Shown one piece after another: positions 1 through 10,565 of a DNA stretch of 64,000 nucleotides (position 1 is the first letter of the stretch; every line of letters starts with the position of its first letter). The DNA comes from Rhizophagus irregularis (taxonomy: Eukaryota > Glomeromycota > Glomeromycetes > Glomerales > Glomeraceae). Under the pieces are notes generated by a model that saw nothing but the letters and a program-made list of their open reading frames with translations, was not told where the DNA came from and ran no database searches. The translations under genes were made by a program, and so were the position numbers. The DNA lies in contig NC_089448.1 in assembly GCF_026210795.1 (NCBI RefSeq), forward strand, positions 3,410,001 through 3,474,000. The letters run 5' to 3'.

Positions 1-281
1 AATGAATAATTGATGAAAAGATTCAAAATATAATTAATTACATTAAAAAACTATTAATGTGGAATGTCTAAAGATTAATAATTACTTTTGAAATATATTA
101 ATATAAGGGTAGTGTTTAATAATACCAGTTAATTTAATTCTAAAATAGAAATTAACATGAATTCTACAATTTGTATTATTAGTTCTTAAAATAAGAAACA
201 AATGACTATGGTGCAGAAATATCTACAAGTGGCTATGGCCATGGTACACTCCTTATACACTGATAGGACAAAAGATTTTGA

Positions 282-753
282 ATGGCAAAGCAACTATCTC
301 AAATTTTTAAAGGTGCAGAATTATTTTTGAAATTCATAAAATATGTAAAAAAAAATACATACAAACCTATTCAATCACTGTCTAATATTGTCTCTGTCAC
401 ATCTAAGCAAAAATCCAAAGTTTGTTTCCTTACACTCAAAGCATTACCCCAGAAAACATATGATCAAGTCTTGACAGAGTGCAAATCCAAGATGCACCAA
501 CTGAAATTAGAATTTAATAAAAAAGAATAAACACAAATATGGGTTAGTTGATATGATAGTTAGCATTGCAGTTTTTGAATTAAAATACTTGAATCTGGTT
601 GGCCTTATTAGTGGACAAAATGGTAAATGGGAAATTGAAGGTGTCATACTGTATCAATTTTCTTTATGTAATTTACTGGCCCAAAAAAATCAATGGGTTT
701 GTGACAGCTTTCTGGAAACCTGTTTTATTAAGACTGACTTTAATGTGTGGTAA
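282..753 (+). pseudogene. two adjacent short ORFs, unrecognised (coding debris)
   Basis: Two open stretches follow one another in different frames. The first (282-530, 82 codons) is Lys-rich with a 'KALPQKTYDQVLTECKSK' segment; the second (553-753, 66 codons) contains 'GLISGQNGKWEIEGV'. Composition is more protein-like than the surrounding A/T runs, so they may be remnants of one decayed gene. I recognise no domain, see no clear splice sites joining them, and cannot assign a function. They could equally be chance ORFs. Confidence 0.2.
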
Positions 754-2079
754 CATCTTTAATTAATAAAATCGATAGAAGAAATGTAAAGGAATTAATT
801 TTACATATTCTATTAGGGGATTATAAATTATAGAAACACTAAAAGTGAAATTAATGAGTGAAAGGAAAAGTTAGCATGAACTTCTATAAAAATTTATTGA
901 TTATTTAATATATTTAGAAATTTGAAGAAAAAAAAAATGAATCTAGTAAAGTTCTGAATAATATACAAGTCATTCAAGCTATTGTTGCAAGTAGTTCACA
1001 TGAAATATATCTATACTTTCCATTATGTGATGCATTTCACCAAACAGTTAAATGAGTTCAGCATGTTGTTGTTAGCTAACATCTTTGGGAATATTTTGCC
1101 ATTCCTGAAAGTATGCAAGTAACTTTAAATGGATTGGATTATAGTTTTTGTTATTTAGGCATATAGTATAATACTACTGAAGAATTATATAATTACCAAA
1201 CAGACCCTTTTATTCAAATCTATATTCTTTTAATATATTACTGGAACTCTCCAATATTTGTCAAAGTATTGTAAATTTGGAGATAATAATAATATTTTCA
1301 GGTTAAATGGAGATTTTTTACTAAATAGTTATATATATATAATTCTCCAAATGCAAAATCTTTTTTTTTCAAACCTGAAGGTTTGGACAGGATATTGTAA
1401 TAATATAAATATATTATACTAGATGTTTATTTATAAATGTTTATTTCATAGAACTTTATTATAAATATTATAATTTATTCAACAAAAATAATATCAAATT
1501 CAAGAAAGATAATAATTAATGGGTAGTTTTAAAAAATTATTCTAACATTTAATTTTTGTTATTATGTGGATATGTAGAATGTCTCTGAAGGTTTATTTAC
1601 TACCATATAATGGATCCTCAGCTTAACTTTAACAAAATTATAAATTATTCCACGCTACTTTATACATTATGAAATAATTTATGGAGCTTTATTATAATTA
1701 ATTACAATTTATTTAACAAATATAATAATTAAAGATTCAAACTAGCTCAAATGTTGAATTAAGTAGAAGAATTATTTATACAAATAAATTAGTAAATAAC
1801 TCTTCTAAGCCATTGATAGTTAAAAAAATGAATATAGATTATTTTGAATAAAGATGTATTTAAAGAGGATATATAGTATGTAAAAATATTCTTTATATTA
1901 GTAAAGAAGAATAATGCAACATTGAATAGAGGAAGTACTAGTTTAGTTTTTTTTTACTATTAATTCTTAATATCTTTTTAGGAAACTATTTAGCTTTATT
2001 TATTGTTTAAAGGAATGTTATATGGAAAAATATTCCATTTAATTATTTAAAAGCAATATTAACTTATAATATTTCTAAA
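754..2079. other. AT-rich interval with no supported gene
   Basis: About 1.3 kb of A/T-rich sequence with frequent stops on both strands. I see no ORF, inverted repeat or RNA gene that I can support. Confidence 0.5.
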
Positions 2080-2924
2080 GGTTAAAATTTTTCAGCATTA
2101 GAGGAGGAAAGCAGATGATGTATGAATTACTATGTGCTGTATACTGCTATTGATCTTATAAAACAATTAAATTCAAGATGTGAATGATGAAATGATAAAA
2201 ATTTATAGCTATTAGCTTTTTATATAAGTAAATCCTATGATAGAGTCATGTTGAAGAAAGCTTTAGTAGAATTAATTATATCAGCAGATTTTATAAATCC
2301 AAATAATGAAATATGAAAATATTAGAAAATCTTGATTCCAAACAAAATTTTATTTTTATTATGGAAAAATAAGAAGCAATTTATTTCATTATATCTTCTT
2401 TTTTTAAATTTATAATAAATATAATGAACTAAATGATTACAATTCATGGGATATATACATCATACCACTCACCTATCAAGAAAGTATGTAATTAAAAGAA
2501 GAAACAACTTTTATAAGGAAAAGTGATTAGTATTTTAAATTAGATAATATTTATAGTATTCTATTTTCAAATACTGACTCCATTTACAAATGGATTAATA
2601 ATCAGAATATAGAAATTATTTATATCATTGCCCTTCATCCACATTATGCCTATGGAAGTGTTAATGTTAGATGAAGTAGTTAACCACTGTCCTGACTTAG
2701 CAAAAAAATATTTGGGAAAAAGGGTTTTTTGTTCTGGAAGTGATGATAATAGTATTAATTTGCTAAAAGATATAGAAATTAGAATAATTGATAAAAATAA
2801 GTCAGTTATTTTAAAATGTAATGGTGAAGCTGTAGGTGTGGTCATTATGGTGTTGAAATGTTTCATTCAACTGCACAATGTGTTACTTAACAGATTTTGG
2901 ACAATGGCTGAATTATTACTATGA
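2080..2924 (+). pseudogene. decayed coding fragments, unrecognised
   Basis: Broken plus-strand coding-like text runs through this interval. A segment near 2240-2310 reads 'MLKKALVELIISADF' before stops. An open stretch at 2628-2924 (98 codons) contains 'EVVNHCPDLAKKYLGKRVF' and 'NKSVILKCNGEAVGVV'. The pieces lie in different frames and are separated by stops, as expected of an old pseudogene. I do not recognise the family. A minus-strand ORF over 2567-2866 is the mirror of the same bases. Confidence 0.2.
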
Positions 2925-4540
2925 AATTTAGTATAATATTCGACCAAATCTATTCTTCTAGAATTTGTGAAATTTAAGAAGAGGAAAATTCACAATTTTT
3001 GCATTTAAAAGATACTTACTTATGTTTAAACAATTCAGACTGTATTAGGCTTCATTTGATAAGATAGTAAGACAGCTCAAGTAGAAGACAATAATAATAA
3101 CGAAATATCAGTATAAAACATTGTCTTCACAATATATAGTTGGATAATTTAACTACTTTTCATTGCACTTTTACATTAATTAATAATCTAAATAGAATTA
3201 AGGATCTATTCTTACTAATACATATGTTACCAAACAATAATGGCATAATCTTTTTTTAACACAAAATTTACAATAATTCTCTATTATTCATTGTATTCAA
3301 ATTGCACATGAATCAATTGCTTATTTTACTTTTTTATTTTATCTATGACTCTGGTTAATACAGAGTCTATTTTATTATACCCTTTTTACATGAAACAGTT
3401 TTAGCATTCCTTTTCAATATAGCAAAATAATATATTTTTATTAATACTATATCAGAATATTTATCTATAGAATTATTTTAAAATAGAAAAATTAATCAAA
3501 TAATATTTTTCTATATGGATGTATGTAAATAACATTTCAGTTCATTTAATATTTATTATTATAATTATAAGTATTACAAGAAAAAATGCTGACTAAAAAA
3601 AAATCTTTACTGTAAAATCTTAGGTGACATTTTGCTTATTACTCTTAAAACAAATGTTGTTATACCACCTACTGGTAATGAATTATTAGAAATTGTTATC
3701 TCCAATTATATGCAATCATATAAAAAATAATCTTATTTCACTCAAGTGGTCAACATACATACATAGTTAACCTTAATATTTCTTAGCATGAAAAAAGTAA
3801 TACCCTTTTTTTCATTCTTAATTTTTTTTTAAATTGTAAATCTATAGATTGTTTTAATAGATTAATAACTAATATATATAGAATTGTATGAATATTAATA
3901 AGATAGTAATAGTTAAGAGTACGATTATTGTTACCAATGAAAACCATTTGCTATAATTGAGTGAGAAAACTTCAAAAGATTTAATACAAAACTAAAAGAC
4001 AATTTCAATATTACCAATTTACTGAGTAATTACTTCTAAGCAAGTGTTTCTATCCTAAAAAAAAAATTCTTTTGGTACTCATGATATCTGTGAAAATCCA
4101 TGCCAATGTATCTAATTTAATGATAACAAAGAAAATGATAATATTATATTAAAGAGAAACTGGCAAGGGTTATTGAAGGAATGTTATAAGAAAAACAAAG
4201 TCCTGTAGGAATTCTTAAAATATTCATAATAAGAAAAAACACCAAATAGGTTCTTGACATGTACCATAAAAATGGTACAAGTTAACCAAGGAGAAAAATA
4301 AACTTTTAGCAAAGACAAAGAGGATAGATATTATTTGAAAGGTATAATAATATTTCTCGCATTATTAAAGACAAGCCTGATTCAAAATTCTACTTTTCTT
4401 TATTGCTATTCTATATTCAATCCTAAACAACATTTCATCATCACTAAATAATGTAACTAAACATCAAATGTGGCTATTCCCATGAATTCCACCACCTGAA
4501 ATAACAGTAGTGTTCCCATTATCATCACTCCCATTATCGG
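2925..4540. other. AT-rich interval with no supported gene
   Basis: No ORF longer than about 60 codons, no clear terminal inverted repeats and no RNA gene seen. Only homopolymer and AT-repeat runs. Confidence 0.45.
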
Positions 4541-4546
4541 CCAACG

Positions 4547-4608
4547 TCATCAATACCTATTCTGCCATCATCAATACCTATTCAGCCGTCATCATCAATA
4601 TCTAGCTG
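4547..4608. repeat. short tandem repeat, ~20-bp unit, three copies
   Basis: The core 'CATCAATACCTATTC' occurs twice, and a third diverged copy ends 'CATCAATATCTAGC'. The unit is about 20 bp. It lies in non-coding DNA and is slightly GC-richer than its surroundings. Confidence 0.5.
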
Positions 4609-4691
4609 AAAATTATGGAGGTAGAGGAGTTTGATGATTATTTAATAATGCAAGAATTTTTTGAATCTCTTGTAATATCAATATTTTCAAT

Positions 4692-4772
4692 GGTTTACTT
4701 GTCCAAGTTGGGCATACTATCTTACACCAAGCTAACTGTTAGTATGCTCTACCTATTGAGCTATTGCCTTTT
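4692..4772 (-). other. tRNA-like relic (possible tRNA pseudogene or SINE head)
   Basis: On the minus strand a perfect D-arm with A-box character is visible: TAGCTC, AATAGGTA loop, GAGC (plus-strand 4745-4763). It is followed by an 8-bp perfect stem, GCATACTA with TAGTATGC, enclosing 20 nt, as an intron-containing anticodon arm would. The T-arm does not carry the usual TTCGA loop and no matching 3' acceptor strand is seen, so I do not call a functional tRNA. A decayed tRNA or a tRNA-derived SINE head fits better. Confidence 0.35.
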
Positions 4773-5507
4773 TCCACATACCATTTCAATTTAATGCAGG
4801 AATTCAAAATATACAAAGTGTGATAAAATAATTGAATTAGTACATGACATATATCATCACTTCAGAAAGGCTATTTATTAATTCTGGAAATAAGAAATTG
4901 GTAAACAGCATCTGAAGATATCTTTTTTATTCTTAAGAAAATTAGTCATATCATAATGTTAGAAATATTAGTAAATATTTGATTATGATTATATTGTGTA
5001 GTTTCCAAAACAATTAGTCATTATTATAGTAATTTTCCAATCATGAAATTTAATGATATTCTTTTATCTAGTATATTGTATATTGAAACAGAATATTAGG
5101 GATCTTAAAAGGAATAATATGTGGAATGAATTTAAAAGTGACAATGGAAAATTTAGTTGATTATATTGCAAATGTTTGCGATTACATTATTAGAAAAAAA
5201 GAAGAGCCAATGCAACGAATTATAGTAAATATAGCTATTTAGTAATGTATCAAGATTTGTTTGAATTTTTATTTGTGATATATGGGAACTGCCACAGCAA
5301 AAGGTGGGAGCAATACCTCAATACAACCGATTTTGAGATTTTGTGATAATTACATGCCTAGATCACCTTTCAAAAAAAAAATTATTTTTTTTTGACCTAA
5401 AAAAACCCAAAAATGGATTTATTTGATATTATTGATAAAATATTTTTCAGTGGAATAATCTCCTAGAGGAAATATTAAAGTACTATTAAATAGATGATAA
5501 AAAACCT

Positions 5508-6265
5508 TTGCAATTTTATACTTTTGATATTTTAATAATGATTGTGCAAATAATTAGGGCTACATTAGAAGAACTGGAAAATATATTTTTTATTGAAAAT
5601 TCAAGTTCTGAAGTCAAAAGAATATACCGAATAATCATGGAAATTGCATCTATTAATAGAAACTTTAAAAATTTACAATTAAGCAATTTTAAATTTGCCA
5701 ATAATTCTAATAATTGTGTTGAAGATAATATTTATGATGATTTAAAATTAAAAGTCAAAGAGATTTTTGAAAAGGAAAATGTTTATATCATTCTAATTGT
5801 TTTGAAAAAATTGGGTATGAATGGTTTATTTCATATTAGGCAGAATTTGTAAGTCTAGACGAACCTATGTAGGATATGGTTATTAAGGGACAACTTTAGC
5901 TTTTCAGAAAGATGAAATCAACTAAAAATTATAAAGATAAAAAATATTCCCATTACAATATACTGATTGCTAAAATTCTGGTGTAGATGAATAGTTTGTA
6001 TTTAACTATTGCTAAAAATTATATATATATATTTTTTAAATCAAACAGAGATGTTTTTTCATTTTTTGAAGAAATTCTACATAGTAAAAAAGTAAAAGCA
6101 GAGTATCATTTTAATGACAATCTTCAATTTGTCATATTACATACTTGGCTCTTGTTAGAGTTAGTCATAAATATTTGGATAAGATTAAAGAACATCTACA
6201 AAAATATAGTCTTGACTCTTGAAGAATATATACATGCCAATACTTATAGAACTTCTAAAAAATAA
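5508..6265 (+). pseudogene. two short ORFs, unrecognised (probable decayed gene)
   Basis: Open stretches at 5508-5852 (114 codons, with 'SSSEVKRIYRIIMEIASINR') and 5987-6265 (92 codons) lie in order on the plus strand. The intervening 5853-5986 still reads protein-like between stops ('KNYKDKKYSHYNILIAKIL'). This looks like one gene fragmented by stops and frameshifts. No domain recognised. Confidence 0.25.
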
Positions 6266-7595
6266 GAATCATACTGAAATAAATTACAATTTATCATATG
6301 AAATAATAAGAGAATTTTCAAAAAATTATGGTGAAATTCACAGTATACCTTCACTCAGATGAAAATTCACTAAACTTACTATACCAGTTGTATTTCTTCT
6401 AACAAGTTTTAACTTTTATACTTCAGTGTATCATGATTATATAAAAGCCTATATATAGGGATGAGCATAGAAGTGAAGCATGTGTAATAGCCAAATCAAC
6501 TTTTATTAATGTTTGGAAGTCTGTGTTAATTTCATCAACAACTTTCCTGATATTTTTGAATATAATTTTTTTTATTTGTTGTAATATTGTATTTTATATA
6601 AATATATATTTTTTGTTTTTTTATAATTTACATGGAAAAGGGGTATTCTATTTTAGTAATACCATCACTTCAATTCATGTCTTCAAAGTCAAACTTGTGT
6701 AGAACCTGTGAAAATCAAAATGATATACAGTAGCTACAGAATAAGAAAAGAAACTGGCAGTTACAGAGAATAACTTAACACACTTTAATCATATAAAAAA
6801 TTACTATGATATTAACATTAAGCATGGAAGATAGTAAACTTAATTCAAATATAACTAGATCTCAAGTATTATCAAAACTTTTGAAGGAATTGCTCACATT
6901 ACATTTGATTGGGCATAAAATGTACTATTACAAGGAAGGTACATTTATTTGGAATTTGCAATACTAGTAACTTTCAATATATAAAACAGTTTAAATAATA
7001 TTATTTGTTTGATTTATTTTTATTATTTAATTTTTTTTAAATAATATTATTTATTTGAAAATTTGTTTTGTTTACTCCTGATGATGGTAAACAAGGAAAA
7101 GGTGTAAATTGCATACTAAGTTTGGTTTGGCATGAAATTCAGAAATATAATTGTGGTGTTATTACATGTGACAATTGTGTGGGACAAAACAAAAATAATT
7201 ATTCATTATTTTTCTATTTATGGTTGATTAACGATGGCTTAATGAAATTGAGGCACAAAAAATTTATTGGAGATAGCCGTTTTGATTTCATTAAGATTCT
7301 CTAAAAAGAAGGTAAATACTATAGATGATGTAGCTTCTATTATTAATCATTTTACTACAGTTCATCTTAATACTTTCCAACACTATTTAAATGGTGAAGG
7401 TTTTCAATATTATAATTTTAAAGATTACTTCAAATGTTTAAAATACTTAATATTTAAAAAGTACCATCACTTTTATTTTTTTCACAACTTAGCCTTAAGA
7501 AGATAATGCAATGTTTTTTATAAAGATAATTATAAAGAAGCTATAATTTGTACTTTTTCTTATACTTCTAATATTTCTACCCCTAATATTGGTAT

Positions 7596-8168
7596 TGTCA
7601 ATCGAATAATCATGTGACCGACGATCATGTTACGAATGTTGCAAATGTTACGAATGTTTAATATGTTAAACATGTTTAACATATGCAACATATTTAACAT
7701 ATATAACATATGCAACATATAACACATATTTAACATATTACATTTGTTAAATATATAGCATTTATTTAATATGTTTAACATGATTAGCATAGTTATTTTT
7801 GTTATAAATACATGCGTTCTAAAATCAATGTAAAGATAGATAATTCTGTTATATTTTAATAAAAGCATTTATTAAATAAATTATCTCATTTTTATTTTTA
7901 TAGTTTGTTATATTTGTGAGTCAAATATTGCGTCTGAGTGTATATGCCTGTGTGTGCAATACCGTATTCGCATTTGACTGAAATTTCATTTTATTTTATT
8001 GTGTAACCTTCGTAAATTGATCGACAGTGATACATTTACTAATATTTACATATAGTTATTTTCACTTTGCGTTCATTAATATTATTTAACATTTATTTTA
8101 TTCAATTATCCTTCTGCTTACCATATACCCATACGCTTATTTTTAAGCATACAAGAACTGGCTTAACA
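7596..8168 (+). repeat. 5' LTR (573 bp)
   Basis: Starts TGTCAATCG and ends GGCTTAACA. It appears base-for-base identical to 14444-15016. The first ~180 bp are built from repeated AACATAT and GCAACATAT units, possibly binding sites in U3. Candidate TATA box and AATAAA signal are listed separately. Confidence 0.95.
7803..7863 (+). promoter_or_regulatory. candidate TATA box and polyadenylation signal in the 5' LTR
   Basis: TATAAATA at 7803-7810 and AATAAA at 7858-7863 lie about 50 bp apart in the LTR, the usual order for U3 promoter, R and poly(A) signal. The same pair exists in the 3' LTR. No transcript data support this. Confidence 0.4.
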
Positions 8169-8171
8169 AAT

Positions 8172-8189
8172 TGGTGCCTTCTGCCAGAA
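8172..8189 (+). promoter_or_regulatory. primer-binding site
   Basis: TGGTGCCTTCTGCCAGAA starts 3 nt after the 5' LTR. The leading TGG pairs with a tRNA 3' CCA. Its complement ends GGCACCA, as the acceptor end of a tRNA would. I cannot name the tRNA with certainty. Confidence 0.6.
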
Positions 8190-8220
8190 TCCCGATTTCC
8201 CATTATTTTAGTCCCCTTTT

Positions 8221-9837
8221 ATGTTCCAAAACCATTTTAATCGCAACGATATACACGACGCTATACATAGACAATTAGGGCTAAATAACATAGCCACTTA
8301 TCATCGTGATCTATCGTGTAATAATTGTTACCCATCTGAGATCCCCTTAACCCCTACTTTTCAACACTTTTTGGATTGGATTTCTTCTAATTATCCAGTC
8401 ATAGAATATACCCGATACACTCAACAATACTTTGAAGAGGTTGCTTATTCAATCACTAACGCGGATATTGACAACGCCATACATAACCTATTGTTCAGTA
8501 TCCGATACACTGACATAGAACCAATAGATTATACTCTTTTGCGTCAGGACCTTATTAACGCCTATAATCTAACTAACGGTTTTCAGCAAGATCCTAACGA
8601 AGTTCTCTATCAAGTCAGTGAGACTACCACCTCACCAGAACCTGAAGTTTTAAGTGATACCACATCAGAGAATTCCGAGGAAGAAATTCCCCATTTACAT
8701 ATTCCTTTACCACCTATATACAACACACCGAATAACCCAGCTCCAGTAATCCCACCGGTAATTAATATGGCTCAACCTAACCAGCAGGACTTTCAGCAAT
8801 TACGAGCGGCAATTGCAGCACTAACCCAGGTATTGCCGAATACCAACAATGCTTTGGTCGGGAATACACAGGCCATTGCCAACCCTCCAAGACGAGAAGG
8901 AAAGGTGGCCGAATTGCCATCATTTTATGGAGGCAATCAGGACCCGGTCGCATGGCTGGAGGATTTTACTAGAGCTTGCAATGCTAATGGTATAGCAAAC
9001 GGCCGTAAATTGGAAGTGGTACCGGCCTATCTTAAGGGTGCTGCTTCTACATGGTGGAATGCCAATCAGGCGCTACCAAATAATAACCCTAACAAGATCA
9101 CTATATGGACTGGCAATAATAACAATACCGATTTTATTCAGAATTTCCCAGCGGCTTTTAGGACTCAGACTCTAGTCGAAATCTGGACTACAGAACTAGA
9201 GCAAAGACGACAACAACCTGGCGAGGATGTAAATACCTACGCCGCCGCCTTACAAGAATTATACCGAAGGGTAGAGACGAATGCTTTCGCCTATCCCGAA
9301 GCAATCAAGGCTCGGAAATTTGTAAATGGTCTATTGCCTGACCTATATGTCACCGTTAAGCCTCACAATGATCAAACGTGGAATGGCGCGGTGGATAGAG
9401 CTAAAGCGTATAAGTTAACGCATAGGGATCAGGGCGCTGTCAGCGCATACCTCAATAAATTTACGCCGATGACAACTACAGACCATACCGGCGATTTACT
9501 TAAGGCCATCCAGGATTTATCTAAACAAGTGCAGTCGATAGGTAATGGATATAGAGGCTATCGGAATAATAATAGTTTCCGAAATGCCAACCAGCAGCAG
9601 ACGGTCCAAACAACGCAAGGTAGACCGAATCAGGTCGTATGTTATTCATGTGGAGAGCCGGGACATATATCTAGGACTTGTCCGAATAGAAATAATGTTG
9701 CTGGACGTCCCAATAATATTCCGAGGAATAATAATATCCCGCAACCAACAAATACAAATGACCAACTTGCGCAGATACAACAATTGCTGGCCCAATTGGT
9801 ACCGCAAGAAAGTACCGAAGACCAGCATTTAAACTAG
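8221..9837 (+). CDS. gag: Gag polyprotein of the LTR retrotransposon
   Basis: 538 codons. The N-terminal third is of unknown fold. The centre carries a retrotransposon Gag (capsid) type region around residues 225-400 ('LPSFYGGNQDPVAWLEDF', 'YLKGAASTWWN', 'NTYAAALQELYRRV'). A CCHC zinc knuckle follows near residue 477 ('CYSCGEPGHISRTC', spacing C-x2-C-x4-H-x4-C). Gag packages the element RNA into virus-like particles. The first ATG at 8221 lies 53 bp past the LTR; a shorter form could start at the internal ATG of 'MAQPNQQDF'. The ORF ends at 9837, where the overlapping protease frame is already open one base back, consistent with -1 frameshift expression of Pol. Confidence 0.92.
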   Translation: MFQNHFNRNDIHDAIHRQLGLNNIATYHRDLSCNNCYPSEIPLTPTFQHFLDWISSNYPVIEYTRYTQQYFEEVAYSITNADIDNAIHNLLFSIRYTDIEPIDYTLLRQDLINAYNLTNGFQQDPNEVLYQVSETTTSPEPEVLSDTTSENSEEEIPHLHIPLPPIYNTPNNPAPVIPPVINMAQPNQQDFQQLRAAIAALTQVLPNTNNALVGNTQAIANPPRREGKVAELPSFYGGNQDPVAWLEDFTRACNANGIANGRKLEVVPAYLKGAASTWWNANQALPNNNPNKITIWTGNNNNTDFIQNFPAAFRTQTLVEIWTTELEQRRQQPGEDVNTYAAALQELYRRVETNAFAYPEAIKARKFVNGLLPDLYVTVKPHNDQTWNGAVDRAKAYKLTHRDQGAVSAYLNKFTPMTTTDHTGDLLKAIQDLSKQVQSIGNGYRGYRNNNSFRNANQQQTVQTTQGRPNQVVCYSCGEPGHISRTCPNRNNVAGRPNNIPRNNNIPQPTNTNDQLAQIQQLLAQLVPQESTEDQHLN

Positions 9838-9890
9838 GAGGCGTACCTCAGGAGGGTGAGCGTACACGCCAGACAACAATTCCCTCGAAT

Positions 9891-10565
9891 TTGACGTTAT
9901 TGGAAACATATCCCGCTACGAGAACTACCCGAAGCAAATCTAGACTTGATCCGACTACTGGAACCGTAAAGGATAAACCTCCGGAAGAAGAGACAATAAT
10001 ACGAACCATACAAAGCTCTGGTAAATCTAAACAACCAATAAGGTCGACTGGAGTAAAGAAAGTTGAACCTAAGAAGGTGGTTAAGAAAAAGTCTGCCGCT
10101 GTAGCCCCAATTTACAAAATGGTAGAACCATATACGCCGCAGCAGTTCTTTGATCAAAAGGCCGATATTACGAATGGCCAGTTGCTGGCAATGAACCCAA
10201 AGTTCGGCTTAACAGTGGCCAAACAGCTAAGAAAACCGGTTGTTAGGACAAAAACTGAAGAACAAGATAAAAAACTGGTTAAGAAAGATGATGAAATTCC
10301 GAATAATGGAAATGTTTCCGAAGTTGAAGATCTCATGCAGGTGGCTAATACCGCCGGACCGAATGATGATCGAACTTCGGCATTATATTGTGAAGCCTCG
10401 ATTAAACACATAAGATTCCCGCTGATCGTTGATTCTGGATCGGCTGGAAGTATTATTTCCTTATCATTATTGAAAGATTTAGATATGGAAATAACGAAAG
10501 CCTCAAAAAACTATTATGGTGAATGTAAATGGAGAGCGTCGACGACCATTGGGCGCTGTAACTGA
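9891..10565 (+). CDS. Pol N-terminal part: linker and aspartic protease (broken at its 3' end)
   Basis: This open frame has no ATG at its 5' end and is open upstream into gag, so it is probably reached by -1 frameshifting from gag. The first ~150 residues are basic, low-complexity linker. Then 'LIVDSGSAGSIISLSLLK' carries the retropepsin-like catalytic Asp-Ser-Gly. The frame is lost in an A6 run at 10505-10510: the rest of the protease domain ('IVGNDWL', 'AVLDYNNN') continues in the next frame, which opens at 10516. One A fewer would keep the frame. This may be a real inactivating indel, a sequencing error or an unusual programmed shift. Confidence 0.8.
   Translation: MTLLETYPATRTTRSKSRLDPTTGTVKDKPPEEETIIRTIQSSGKSKQPIRSTGVKKVEPKKVVKKKSAAVAPIYKMVEPYTPQQFFDQKADITNGQLLAMNPKFGLTVAKQLRKPVVRTKTEEQDKKLVKKDDEIPNNGNVSEVEDLMQVANTAGPNDDRTSALYCEASIKHIRFPLIVDSGSAGSIISLSLLKDLDMEITKASKNYYGECKWRASTTIGRCN

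Noticed and set aside
4692-4772. Functional intron-containing tRNA gene
   Set aside because: D-arm and anticodon-like stem are good, but there is no T-loop consensus and no 3' acceptor strand.
7560-7868. Minus-strand ORF of Met-Leu-Asn-type repeats (also at 14393-14716)
   Set aside because: It is a translation of the AACATAT repeats of the LTRs and begins in both LTR copies at the same place; not a gene.
9545-9832. ORFs in other frames over gag and pol (also 9646-9828, 10154-10411, 11517-11837, 13302-13571)
   Set aside because: Shadows of the Gag/Pol reading frames, favoured by the higher GC of the element.
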